Below are positions 1 through 9,000 of a DNA stretch of 47,729 nucleotides, piece after piece (position 1 is the stretch's first letter; each line of letters starts with the position of its first letter). The stretch is from assembly GCF_031179985.1 (NCBI RefSeq), contig NZ_JAPSHJ010000028.1:1-47729 (forward strand), given 5' to 3'. The notes beneath the pieces are model-generated. The model ran no database searches and was not told the DNA's origin. It saw nothing but the letters and a program-made list of their open reading frames with translations. A program made the position numbers and the translations under genes. The stretch is from Arthrobacter sp. (GTDB lineage Bacteria > Actinomycetota > Actinomycetes > Actinomycetales > Micrococcaceae).

Positions 1-1
1 A

Positions 2-30
2 TTGCTCCCGGCCCGGAGCATTGGCATACT
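2..30 (+). promoter_or_regulatory. Candidate leaderless promoter of the DinB-like gene
   Basis: TTGCTC (2-7) and CATACT (25-30) are separated by 17 nt. The -10-like hexamer ends 6 nt before the ATG at 37, and no Shine-Dalgarno sequence is visible. A transcript starting at or next to the A of the ATG would be leaderless, which is common in actinobacteria. This is inferred from spacing only. Confidence 0.45.
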
Positions 31-36
31 TCACGC

Positions 37-534
37 ATGTCTTCCCTCCCCGTCGCCGCCGCCGACGACGTCATCAACCAGCCAGCGCGCGCCCAGTTCG
101 AGGCGTTTCTCGACGAACACCGCAACGCGCTCAACGCCTGCCTCGACGGGCTGACGGAGGAGCAGGCTCGCCGCTCCCTGGTGCCGTCCCGGACCACGTT
201 GCTGGGTCTGGTGAAGCACGCGACATTTGTTGAGAAGGTCCTGTTCGACGAAGCCATCACGTGCCGGCCCCGGGCCGAGATCGGCATCCCCGCCACTCCC
301 GACGAGTCGTTTATTCTCGACGACTGCGACACCATCGCCACCGTCCGGCAGGCACACCTGGAGGCCTGCGAAGCATCGCGCCTACTGGCTGCCTCACTCG
401 GCCTCGACGACCTGCTCCATGGCAACCGGCGCGGCCCGCTCCCCCTGCGCTGGATGTACCTCCATTCGATCCGTGAATTTGCGCAGCATTGCGGGCATGC
501 GGACATTCTGCGCGAGCAGCTCTTGGATCAGTAG
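37..534 (+). CDS. DinB / DUF664-like four-helix protein
   Basis: 165 aa, the usual length for DinB-superfamily proteins (DUF664 type). These are four-helix bundles with three histidines that bind a metal; many act as mycothiol- or bacillithiol-dependent enzymes, but substrates are mostly unknown. Visible here are a conserved His in the LVKHATFVE segment (about H61) and a C-terminal segment rich in His (HSIREFAQHCGHADI, H151 and H154), which fit the metal-binding positions. No signal peptide or membrane segment is seen. The start at 37 is supported by a promoter-like pair placed for a leaderless message. The 3' end overlaps the convergent membrane gene by 7 nt. Family call is fairly secure; the reaction is unknown. 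Confidence 0.8.
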   Translation: MSSLPVAAADDVINQPARAQFEAFLDEHRNALNACLDGLTEEQARRSLVPSRTTLLGLVKHATFVEKVLFDEAITCRPRAEIGIPATPDESFILDDCDTIATVRQAHLEACEASRLLAASLGLDDLLHGNRRGPLPLRWMYLHSIREFAQHCGHADILREQLLDQ

Positions 535-944
535 CCAGTTTCAGTTGGGCCTGCCGTGCTGGCGCTGTCCACGCGATCAGGTAAGCGGAGCCATGCCAAG
601 GCGCCAAAGATGAGGGGCAGCTGGGCCAGGGCGTAAATACCGTGGAACAGATAGTGGCTGACGGTTTGCTCTGGAGCGAACGGGAGGAACGGCAAGGGCA
701 GGACGCTGAGCACACCACCGCCAACGAAATGCAGCAGGCCCCAGACCAGCATGGCTATTGTCGTCCCGCGCCGGATCGGCGCGAACCATCCGGCCACCAG
801 CAGGGCAGTAATCAGGAAAGGGATGAGCGATTCCGGGCTTAGAAAACCATGCCCGGGCAACTCAGCGAGATTATGAGCGAACATCCCGGCCCAGCCAATC
901 CCGGCTACCGCGGGCACAACCAAGTCCCGCATTGACTGATTCAT
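528..944 (-). CDS. Small four-helix integral membrane protein
   Basis: 138 aa and very hydrophobic, with about four membrane segments: near residues 8-27, 39-56, 62-82 and 95-118. The C-terminus is short and polar. I do not recognise a named family. Its ATG overlaps the stop of the upstream alpha/beta hydrolase gene by 4 nt (ATGA at 941-944), so the two are almost certainly one translationally coupled operon. A role linked to the hydrolase cannot be inferred from the sequence alone. Confidence 0.75.
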   Translation of the reverse strand: MNQSMRDLVVPAVAGIGWAGMFAHNLAELPGHGFLSPESLIPFLITALLVAGWFAPIRRGTTIAMLVWGLLHFVGGGVLSVLPLPFLPFAPEQTVSHYLFHGIYALAQLPLIFGALAWLRLPDRVDSASTAGPTETGY

Positions 945-1519
945 GCCGCCGATTGACGGTTCCGGTTGGCCGACCAGAACGTCAGGATATGTTGGGCTAC
1001 TTCAGCCGGTGCAATGAGAAGAGGAGCCACGTGGCCCCCACCGGAGACCCGGGCAAAGCGTCCGTCCGGGACGGTCCGCGCTGCTCGCTCCGCTTCCTTC
1101 GGATCGTTTAGCGAATCATCCCTGGCCGCCAGCATCAGGGTGGGGACCTGCAGACGGGGCAGGACCGGGCGGAGATCAGGTCGGTGCAGCATCACGGAGA
1201 TCCCTACATGGCCGCCCCAAGCGTTGCCCACCCAGTCCACCGGCGTCGAAATGCCCAGGGCATCCAGGATTTGGGCAGCAGCGGTGGCGCAGTCCTCCAA
1301 GGAATAGCGATTGTGCGGCCCAGGGCTGTCACCGTGCCCCGGGCCGTCCACCATGAACAGCTCGCGCTGCCGGCCCAACTCCTCCACGACGCCGTCGAAA
1401 GTTCTCGAATCAACAAAAAGGCTGTGCCACAAGAGCGCTGGAGCGCCTCTGCCGGCGCGCCGGACCATCAGTGGACCAAGCGTTGTGTGGATCAGGGTGG
1501 ATGAAGCTTCCGAAATCAT
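941..1519 (-). CDS. Alpha/beta hydrolase, cap-deleted, Ala at nucleophile position
   Basis: 192 aa from the ATG at 1519, chosen because GGAGG lies 6 nt upstream; an in-frame start 7 codons earlier has no such site. The fold is a clear alpha/beta hydrolase: an N-terminal strand region with WHSLFVDSR, the DGPGHGDS loop, a nucleophile-elbow-like GNAWGG (98-103), the acid segment AARDD (131-135) and a C-terminal GGGHVAPLL with H163. Two things are odd. The elbow has Ala100 where Ser is normally found. The segment after HVGISVMLHRPDL runs straight into RPVLPRLQVPTLML, so the usual cap of very roughly 70-80 residues is absent; typical members are 260-280 aa. It may be a non-catalytic relic or a member of a divergent group. 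It is coupled to the downstream membrane gene. Confidence 0.75.
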   Translation of the reverse strand: MISEASSTLIHTTLGPLMVRRAGRGAPALLWHSLFVDSRTFDGVVEELGRQRELFMVDGPGHGDSPGPHNRYSLEDCATAAAQILDALGISTPVDWVGNAWGGHVGISVMLHRPDLRPVLPRLQVPTLMLAARDDSLNDPKEAERAARTVPDGRFARVSGGGHVAPLLIAPAEVAQHILTFWSANRNRQSAA

Positions 1520-1586
1520 GTCCGGCCTCCAAAAAAGCATCCTCAGCAGTTTTCAGGAAGATTTACTTCGGTTTCGAAGTATCGGT

Positions 1587-2219
1587 TCAGCGTGCCGCCT
1601 CGGCAGAAGTATTCAGACGGTCCCTCACCCTCCACATATAAACCCCGACAGTGGCCACTGCCAAGCCAAAGGGTATTGCCAGGAGAACCGTTACCGTCTG
1701 CTCATTGGCCGCCAAGAGAAGCACGCTGCTCACAAGGAGGAAAAGGCCAAGCCAGCGAGGGAGCACTCCGGAACGGAGAATGAACAGAGCTACAAGCACG
1801 AAGCCGGCAATGACAGCCAGGATCCCTGAAATCACGAAGAATGGCATCCAGGGAGAATCGCCATTGAAGAAAATGGCTTGGATGAGTCCGCTCAGGAACA
1901 ACACAGCGAGGCCGGCAACTGCGCAGATCACTCCTGCATTGCCCAGATTCTTGTAGCGGCCGGCTTGACGGGCCAGCCACGTCAGACCGGCGATCCCGAT
2001 CAGTATCAGGATTGTTGCCACCGGAGAAATAACCGGAACCATGCCGGTGGCTACGCGCATTGGCCGGGTATCGCACTCCGGACCAATACATCCGATGGGC
2101 TCAAAGGAATGCAACAAGGCGGCCAGGCCACAGAGCACCCCGCCAAGTAGTGCAGCCATTCCAGTCCACCGGAGAATTTGCTTACTCGTCGTCCGGTCCT
2201 GGGAATTTCCAAGGGTCAT
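1587..2219 (-). CDS. Hypothetical membrane protein, about six TM segments
   Basis: 210 aa from the ATG at 2219, which is preceded by GAGGG at good spacing; a TTG four codons earlier is less likely. About six hydrophobic helices are visible, near residues 17-37, 58-80, 90-112, 122-146, 152-170 and 175-195. A loop with two cysteines (IGCIGPEC) after the first helix could form an extracytoplasmic disulfide. The layout resembles DUF998/DUF4386-like small membrane proteins, but I cannot assign a family with confidence. The gene lies 67 nt upstream of the hydrolase-membrane pair on the same strand and may share its transcript. Confidence 0.7.
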   Translation of the reverse strand: MTLGNSQDRTTSKQILRWTGMAALLGGVLCGLAALLHSFEPIGCIGPECDTRPMRVATGMVPVISPVATILILIGIAGLTWLARQAGRYKNLGNAGVICAVAGLAVLFLSGLIQAIFFNGDSPWMPFFVISGILAVIAGFVLVALFILRSGVLPRWLGLFLLVSSVLLLAANEQTVTVLLAIPFGLAVATVGVYMWRVRDRLNTSAEAAR

Positions 2220-2377
2220 GGCTGCCCTCAATTCATCGGGAGACCAGGAAACAATTGCTCATATGGTGGCCCTGCCGCGGCATGCAGTCAACACGTAATG
2301 AAGGGCAATCGGCGGCTGCTGGCAAGGGACACATAAACTAGGAGTTAACGTCTTCTTCCATCGCCCGGGAGCACATC

Positions 2378-2701
2378 ATGGAGACTGAATATGCAGATGT
2401 CACTGGTCATGATGTCACCACCATCATCTGCCTCTGCGGGAACACGGTCGACGGCGAGGGCCTGATCCAGGCCAACTCAGAAGGCATCCCTGTTCACGGT
2501 GACGACAGCACCCCCGTACCCGCCGGACTGGCCGAATGGCCCGAAGATGAGGACATCTACACCCTGTGCCCTAAGTGTGGCCGGGTGTACCGGGACGCCG
2601 TCATTGAAGAGACAGGAACAGCGCCGGTGGCCTTCCGCGTGGATGCAGCCAGCGGTCCGGTTGCCGAGGCCATCCGGATCCACTGGGAGCAAAACCCATA
2701 G
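2378..2701 (+). CDS. Small Cys-motif (zinc-ribbon-like) protein
   Basis: 107 aa with a GGGAG ribosome site 6 nt before the ATG. It has two short cysteine pairs, CLC (C18, C20) and CPKC (C64, C67), about 45 residues apart. That spacing suits a zinc-ribbon-like fold, and the first pair is CxC rather than CxxC. The rest is acidic, with no signal peptide or membrane helix. I do not recognise the family. It is monocistronic by position and converges on the secreted-protein gene that follows. Confidence 0.65.
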   Translation: METEYADVTGHDVTTIICLCGNTVDGEGLIQANSEGIPVHGDDSTPVPAGLAEWPEDEDIYTLCPKCGRVYRDAVIEETGTAPVAFRVDAASGPVAEAIRIHWEQNP

Positions 2702-2722
2702 ATCGACGTTGCCTGCACGGCA

Positions 2723-2748
2723 GTGGCCCGCCGATCAAGCAGGGCCAC
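2723..2748. terminator. Weak inverted repeat between convergent genes
   Basis: GTGGCCC (2723-2729) and GGGCCAC (2742-2748) form a 7-bp GC-rich stem with a 12-nt loop, between the stops of the Cys-motif gene and the secreted-protein gene. There is no T-tract on either side, so it is at best a weak bidirectional terminator. Confidence 0.3.
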
Positions 2749-2765
2749 CGCTGCGGTTGGACCCG

Positions 2766-3362
2766 TCATCCGATGAAGGTGACCAGGTCTTCACAGAAGT
2801 CGCGTCCCAACGTATCCGCCTGCCCATGAACGGCCGTCTCGCCGAGGAACCTGATGAACTGGTCGTCGACGGGGTCAGCTGGCGTGCCAGCGTGGTCAAT
2901 AAGAACCTCAGCCCTGACAAGCCCTGTGTCCATGAACAGCCGATCCCCATCCGGCCCGTAGACCTTCTGTACACCCGTGTCAGCAAACTCGATCGTCAAA
3001 GTGCCGTCGTTGTTGTCGGTTACCTTGTGGTCCCGACTCTGACCGGCGACAGTGATAGTGAAGGTCTTACCGTTGAGCGTGTTCGTCCACACATCGGTGG
3101 CCCGGAACGGACCCCCTCCGTAAGCGAGGCCGTCACCGTGCACGACAAAGTGGAACAGTCCTTCGGCATTCCACTCGTGCAACACAGGGAAGCCTACGAC
3201 TCCAGCGCAGAACAGCGGATCCGCCAGCTGCGCAATTTCACTGCCGGAATCCACGAAATGGTCGTGCTCAAGTGGCTTTGCTGATGCAGGGCCAGCCGAT
3301 GCGACTGAGAGTCCGATAGCAGAGATCATTGCTCCCAAGGCGGCGAGTACCTTGTGCTTCAT
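2766..3362 (-). CDS. Hypothetical secreted protein
   Basis: 198 aa from the ATG at 3362, which follows an excellent GAGGAGG site. Residues 1-28 are a Sec signal peptide with a Lys-rich start, a hydrophobic core and likely cleavage after ASA. The mature part is polar, with two widely spaced cysteines (FCAGVVGFP near 52 and DFCEDL near 190) that could pair outside the cell. A segment resembling a beta-rich repeat (TLNGKTFTITVAGQ, NNDGTLTIEFADTG) suggests an extracellular beta-sandwich. Similar small secreted proteins are common in actinobacteria, but no function is known to me. Confidence 0.75.
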   Translation of the reverse strand: MKHKVLAALGAMISAIGLSVASAGPASAKPLEHDHFVDSGSEIAQLADPLFCAGVVGFPVLHEWNAEGLFHFVVHGDGLAYGGGPFRATDVWTNTLNGKTFTITVAGQSRDHKVTDNNDGTLTIEFADTGVQKVYGPDGDRLFMDTGLVRAEVLIDHAGTPADPVDDQFIRFLGETAVHGQADTLGRDFCEDLVTFIG

Positions 3363-3737
3363 TGCATCCTCCTCAAATGGTGGCCCGCAGCAGCGAGCCA
3401 AGATTGTCTGTTCGTTGCTTACGCCCACCCTTGCCGTGATGCGCACAGGCGTCAGGACGGCGTAGTTGAGTGGATGTGATGTCAGAAGCATCACGCAGAG
3501 GCATGCCGGCAGTTCTGGGACTCGGCTGTGATGCCGCTCCGCCAGTGCTCACAGGGGCACCTCCACACGAATAATGTGTCCGGAGCCCAGTTCAGCGGAG
3601 TTTTCTGATGGGAAGAACGGTACTCTCAGGGCGCCTTTGGCACCAGAGTTGGAGGAGCCTTATCACCGGCCCGCTATGCTTCCCCTCGATCATCAACCCA
3701 CATTTCTCCTCCTGGGGCGAAGCGGTGGCCGGTCATT
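3363..3737. other. Gene-free stretch between two minus-strand genes
   Basis: 375 nt holding the 5' region of the secreted-protein gene (GAGGAGG just above its ATG) and the 3' flank of the next hydrolase gene. Short open frames here lack ribosome sites and recognisable products. I see no convincing terminator, RNA gene or repeat. Confidence 0.5.
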
Positions 3738-4604
3738 CTAATCCCGCACCCAGCCCACCTTCTGTAGCCACTTGGACAGTATGGGAAGCACAACTGAACT
3801 CTCCATCGCACCCAAATGATCGAGGCCCGGAAGTACCTGCACGTCCCAGCCGGCCTCGGTAAGCGCACTCTGGTGCTCAGTCAAGGGATCACCTATCCTC
3901 ACCTGAACGCCGCCCCATTTCGGCCCGTAATCGATCCGGTCCTCTGCGCCCGCGAAGGCGAGCCGCCGCAAATCCCGCGGGACTGCAGCAGCGGAGTCGT
4001 CGAAGTCCTGAAGGGCCTCGTAGAGGGTAACGAACTGTTGGGTTTGAGCGGGATCTGTTTGAATGCCGGCGGAATCCCAGTCCCCCGGCTCTGCGTCAAG
4101 AGCCGGAGCTGCACCCGGATCGCTTTCCTGGCTGGTCGACGCCGAATGCGCGGCCAACGTGACCGCCAACATGCTCTTGTAGGGTCCGCCCAGCGGCGGG
4201 AAGCCGCCCATGGCGAGCGCCCGAAGACGGTCCGTTCGAATTGCCAGCTGCAACCCGCTGAGCGCCAGCCAGGAATATCCGTAGTAGCCAAAGACGTCGG
4301 CACCGGCGGCGTCAGCTATGGCTAGAAGGTCTGCCGCGACGTTCGCTGGCGTGAGGGTTTCCGGTGCCGGGTGCGCCATCCGGTGACCTTCATAGTCGGC
4401 CACGATCACCCGGTTCCATCCCGCTAGCCCATTGACCAAATTGGGTCCCAGATCCGGATCTCCGCCCCACAGGCGCATGGTCTCGGCTTCCGCGGGCGGG
4501 TATGGCTCGAGACGCGCAGGCACCAGAAGTGCAGGTCCACCGCCGTGCAGTGTGATGGGAATAGTGGTGCCGTCGTGCAGAACGGCCGCAGCGGAATCAG
4601 TCAT
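3738..4604 (-). CDS. Alpha/beta hydrolase
   Basis: 288 aa from the ATG at 4604, chosen for the GGAGGG site 4 nt upstream; an in-frame ATG 14 codons earlier has none. The fold is recognisable from the strand IVADYEGHRMAHP, the nucleophile elbow GYSWLA with Ser111, an acid-region segment FAGAEDRID and a late histidine in LDHLGAM (near residue 267). It is cytosolic, with no signal peptide. Length and cap size are normal, unlike the hydrolase at 941-1519. It is divergent from the secreted GDPD gene, with 213 nt between the starts. Substrate unknown. Confidence 0.8.
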   Translation of the reverse strand: MTDSAAAVLHDGTTIPITLHGGGPALLVPARLEPYPPAEAETMRLWGGDPDLGPNLVNGLAGWNRVIVADYEGHRMAHPAPETLTPANVAADLLAIADAAGADVFGYYGYSWLALSGLQLAIRTDRLRALAMGGFPPLGGPYKSMLAVTLAAHSASTSQESDPGAAPALDAEPGDWDSAGIQTDPAQTQQFVTLYEALQDFDDSAAAVPRDLRRLAFAGAEDRIDYGPKWGGVQVRIGDPLTEHQSALTEAGWDVQVLPGLDHLGAMESSVVLPILSKWLQKVGWVRD

Positions 4605-4709
4605 GGTTCCCTCCCCTGTTGAGTTCGACTTCGACACATAAAGCATGCCACCGTATCGCCTTCAGATCTCCCCTGTTCCGGGCAGGTTGGGGCTGTGCGC
4701 GAATCTTCC

Positions 4710-4731
4710 GTTAACCTCAGGGCCAACTTCC
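4710..4731 (+). promoter_or_regulatory. Possible PHO-box-like direct repeat ahead of the GDPD gene
   Basis: GTTAACCTCAG followed by GGCCAACTTCC forms two loosely similar 11-nt units. Actinobacterial PhoP sites are 11-nt direct repeats with GTTCACC-like cores, and the downstream gene is a phosphodiesterase of the kind PhoP often controls. A TACTGT hexamer (4759-4764) lies downstream without a good -35, which fits an activator-dependent promoter. The second repeat unit is poor, so this is tentative. Confidence 0.25.
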
Positions 4732-4817
4732 CGCGAGCGGGAGTCCATCCGGCCTTCCTACTGTGGAGAGGTCGCCGGAGACCGACGGCGAACCGTCCAC
4801 CAGGAGGAACCCTTCCA

Positions 4818-5906
4818 ATGCGAAAAGTCCTGACCGCCGCGGCAGCCGCCGCCTTCATCGCCTCCTTGGCAACCAGTGCACTCGCAAGTCCCGCCGTCGC
4901 CGCCCCGGCAACGGAGGCGCCGTCGTCGAACTTTCGGACGTCGGACGCTTCCGGAAACCCGTCTGCCATTAAAACCAACGAGCGCAACGGCTCCTTCGAC
5001 CTGCAGTCCCACCGTGGCGGCCGCGGGGAGTGGACCGAGGAATCACTCGCAGCGTTTGCCAATTCCCTCAAGCTGGGCGTGACCACCTTGGAGCTGGACA
5101 CCCACCTGACCGAGGACGGCAAGGTGGTCGTCTGGCACGACGACACCATTCAGGCCAACAAGTGCATCGACACGGCCCCCGCAGTGACGGGCGACGCCGA
5201 GTTCCCGTACGTCGGCGACCGCGTGGCGGAACTGTCCCTCGCCCAGGTGAAAACACTGAACTGCGGGTACGCCCAGCTCGCCGGGTACCCGGAACAGGAC
5301 GTGATCGAGGACAACCGGATTGCCGAGCTCAAGGACGTCTACCAGCTGGCCCGGGACTATGACGCCGAAAAGGTCCGCTTCAACGTCGAGACCAAGGTGG
5401 AAGACGGCAAGGCCGGCGGCGAGGGCATGGTGGCCCTCACCAAGGCCGTTGTCACGGAAATCTACAAGGCCGGCATGGCGGAGCGCACCACCCTGCAATC
5501 CTTCGACTGGTCCTCGCTCAACCTCACCAAAAAGATCGCGCCGGACCTTCCTCTTGTTGCCCTGTCCAGCGGCGATGCCTGGCTCGAGGTCGGGAAGCCC
5601 GGCGCCAGCCCCAACCTGGGCGGCCTCGACATCGACGACTACGACGGCTCACTTGCCAAGGCGGCAGCCGCCCAGGGTTACGACGTCATCTCTCCCGCTT
5701 TCCGCTCCGTCACCCGGGACATGATCGCCGACGCCCACCAGCTGGGCCTGCCCGTTATCCCGTGGACGGTAAACACCACCGCCGACATGGTGCGGCTGAT
5801 GGACCTGGGCGTGGACGGCATCATCACCGATTACCCCACCCGCCTGCGCACCCTCATGGACGAGCGCGGCTTGAAGCTGCCGAAGGCGTATGGAGCCACC
5901 GCCTAG
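4818..5906 (+). CDS. Secreted glycerophosphodiester phosphodiesterase
   Basis: 362 aa. The ATG at 4818 follows AGGAGG and opens a Sec signal peptide (residues 1 to about 29, ending near VAA-PAT). GDPD enzymes hydrolyse glycerophosphodiesters to glycerol-3-phosphate and an alcohol. The TIM-barrel signature is complete: H65-R66 in SHRGGRG, E92 and D94 in LELDTHLTEDG, H107 in VVWHDD, then NVETK and a C-terminal VIPWTVN. A linker of about 30 residues separates signal peptide and domain. The catalytic part is closely similar throughout to the lipoprotein GDPD at 26897-27892, so the two are paralogues. It probably acts outside the cell to recover phosphate or glycerol from phospholipid or teichoic-acid debris. 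Confidence 0.93.
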   Translation: MRKVLTAAAAAAFIASLATSALASPAVAAPATEAPSSNFRTSDASGNPSAIKTNERNGSFDLQSHRGGRGEWTEESLAAFANSLKLGVTTLELDTHLTEDGKVVVWHDDTIQANKCIDTAPAVTGDAEFPYVGDRVAELSLAQVKTLNCGYAQLAGYPEQDVIEDNRIAELKDVYQLARDYDAEKVRFNVETKVEDGKAGGEGMVALTKAVVTEIYKAGMAERTTLQSFDWSSLNLTKKIAPDLPLVALSSGDAWLEVGKPGASPNLGGLDIDDYDGSLAKAAAAQGYDVISPAFRSVTRDMIADAHQLGLPVIPWTVNTTADMVRLMDLGVDGIITDYPTRLRTLMDERGLKLPKAYGATA

Positions 5907-5968
5907 AGGCGGCACCGCCTAAGACCGAACTGCTGAGGACTTCACCGCTCAAGAATCAGGAGTACGAC

Positions 5969-6006
5969 GGCGGGCCTGCTGCAAAACTGCAGCAGGCCCG
6001 CCTTTT
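5969..6006 (+). terminator. Strong intrinsic terminator after the GDPD gene
   Basis: A perfect 14-bp GC-rich stem (5969-5982 with 5989-6002) around an AAAACT-type loop is followed by TTTT. It sits between the convergent GDPD gene and the giant GH43 gene and serves the plus strand. It may also insulate the minus-strand gene. Confidence 0.88.
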
Positions 6007-6059
6007 GTGTCGGTCAGCCCGCTTCTAGACTGACCCGCTTTGTGGAGACCACTTAGCTT

Positions 6060-9000
6060 CTATTTCTTTACAGTGACCTTCACAGTGGCCGACGGATCCC
6101 CGTCCGATCCCTTGGCAGTAATGGTTGCCTCGCCTGCCGGGGTGTTCGCGGGGATGGTCAGGGTGACCTTCGCCGAGCCCTTGTCATCGGTCAACACAGT
6201 GCCAAGGATGGTGGCTCCGTTGTTCAGGACCACCTTGTCCCACCTGTCGAAACCGGCCACCGTGAACGTCAGCACACCGCCGGGTTTGATTCTGTCGGCA
6301 CTTGCCTTCAACGACGGCGCCACATCGGCCGTGATCTTCACTGTGAGGGTGCGGATCTTGTCGGCATTGCCGGCCTCGTCAAAGGACCGGTAGCTCACCA
6401 CATAGTCACCCACCGCGGAGAATTTCACGGGGTCACCCGCCGCGACGTTCGCCCAGGCGCCCTGGTTCACCTTGTACTCGATCCTGGCGATGCCGGACAA
6501 CGTGTCCCTCGCCGAGAAGAGCACGCTCACCGGGTTCCGGGGCGTTCCCACAGCCGATTCCGGGGTGGTGAGTGCCGTCGTCGTGGGCGTGATCTTGTCA
6601 ATCTTCACCGAAGCACTGCCGGCAGACCCGTCAACCACCACGTTGTTCTTCAGCAGGCGATGGTCAACGGTATGCGGTCCGCTGATGGAGATGGTGAACG
6701 GCTGCGCCGCGGACTGCCAGGCCCCGCCGTCCAGACGGTACTCCGCGACGGAACCTGACGGCGCTGTGACGGTCACCGTCACGTCCTTGGCATACCAGCC
6801 CTCGGCCGACGGCTGGGCAGCCGACGTCAAAGTCACAGTTGCCTTAGCGACGGCGGCTGCCGGCACCAGCGCTGACTGTGCTGCGCTCACGTTGCCCGCA
6901 GCATCCACCGCACGGTACTCAACGGTGGCCGCATCTGCACCAACAGTGACTTCAGCTCCTGCACCTGCCGCTGGCGTCCACGCCTCGGCACCGTCAACCC
7001 GATACTCCAGGCCGGCCACACCGGACCCTGGCTCCGCGTCAGCGCCGGAGAGTGTGACCTTCCGGGCAGCAGCGTCCACCACTGCCGACGCTGACGGAAC
7101 CATACGGTCGATCTTGAAGGCCCGCTCCACGACGGCGGACACGTTGCCCGCGGCGTCCACTGCGCGGAGCTGCAAGGAAGGACTTCCATCAGCCAGCACC
7201 AGCGGAGCGAATACGTCCCAGGTCACGCCGCCATCGCGGCTCACCTCTATCCGCGGCGCCACACCACTGTCATCGGTGGCAGTTGCCGACACATTCACAA
7301 TCGACTTCCACCACCCGTTGGTCCCATCAGGCGCGTCAGGGGAAACCGTCACGGTCAGTGCCGGCGCTGCCGAATCCGAAACCACAACCTTGACCTGCAC
7401 ATTCTTGTGCGCATCAGCCAGTTCCTCGGCTGCCGTCATGTTGAAGACCGGCTGGCCGTCAAAACCGAAGTGCACCGTTGCTGCCCTGGCATGCCGCCCT
7501 GGATCAAACAGGCCTCCGTCGCCCTTGTCGCCCGGACCGGACACCTCTCCGACAGTCCGAGAGTGGAAGACAATGACCGGGTTTCCGTACTCGTCCACAG
7601 TGAAGGAGTTGTGGCCGGGGCCTGCCTGGCCGGGTACGTCCGCAGTGGTCAGGATCGGATACGGGTTCTTGGTCCACGAGGCCGGGTTCATCAGATCAGC
7701 GCCCTCGGCAGCCGTCAGCAACCCGATGCAGTAGGCCGCGTCCACGGTGGCCGCAGAGAAGGTGAGGAACACCTTTCCATCCTTCTTGATCACGGCCGGG
7801 CCCTCATCCACCGACTGGCCAGCGTTCTTCTCCCACGCCATGGTGGGCGTGGAGAGCAGGATCGACTTGCTGGTCAGCTGCGAGGGATCGGCGGGATCGA
7901 TGGTGGCCATCCGCAGGTTGGAGGCGCCTGGCTTTTCGGCCCACACCACATAATGCTTGCCGGCGTTCTCGAAGTACGTCATGTCCAGGGAGAAGCCGCG
8001 GAAGGCCTCCGTGTCACCGGCCGCGGGCTTCATCCGGCCCAGTTCACTCCACTTGCTGCGATCCATCAGGTCGGCGCCGTCAAGCTTCAGCACCACCGGC
8101 CGGATGCTCCACACACTGCTGTCGATGCTGGCCGTGAAGAACACGTACCAGCTGTCGCCCACCTTGTGCAGCTCCGGCGCCCAGATGTACCGGTTCAAGG
8201 CGGAGGTGTTCTCGTCCCAGATGGTGACCTCGGGTGCGGTGCCCAGCCCTGCGATGGTCGTCGCCCGGCGCAGGGTCACGCGGTCGTAGCCCTCCGGATC
8301 CCCGCTGCCCACCATCGGATAGGAAGCGGTGAAGTAGTAGTATCCATCATCGCCCTTGATCACGTCCGGATCGGCCCGCTGTGCAACAAGCTTCTCCGGA
8401 TAGGTGGGCCGCTGGACCGTGCCGTTGACCGTGTACGTTCCGGGCTTTCCGGATTCGACGGCGGCAACATCGTCAGCGTTCCACTGCACGCCCATCTTGG
8501 TGGTGGAGCCGTTGTTGTACTGCACGTCCGACGTCGTGGGCAGCGTAAGCGGCGCACCGCCGTCGAGCTTTACATCACTGAACGGAGCAACGCCTGTATT
8601 GAAGAGGCGGCTGTACTTGGCGATGACCCGGTCATATTCACCCTTGGTCAGCCCGATGGACGACGGCTCAAGGGCTCCCGGGGGGAACGTACCCTGACCT
8701 GGTGCGGGCACAGCCGGTACCTCAACAGGGGCCGTGAAGGAGGTGAAGTCCTTCGTGGTGACCTGGTACGTCTTACCGTCGACGAGTGCCACGAACGTCA
8801 GGCGGTACGCCGCGATGCTGTTGTCGTACTTCACCGCGACGGACTTGGCGGCCAGGTTCCTGCTGTTGAAAGCGACCAGCCGCTCCCCCGTGAACGCCGT
8901 CAGGTCCGCCGAGTCATAGACGTAGATGGACGAGGAGTTGCTGTCCACCGTGGCCACGAGGCCGAAGGACCCGTCAACCTTCCGGAACAGCGTGGGTGAA

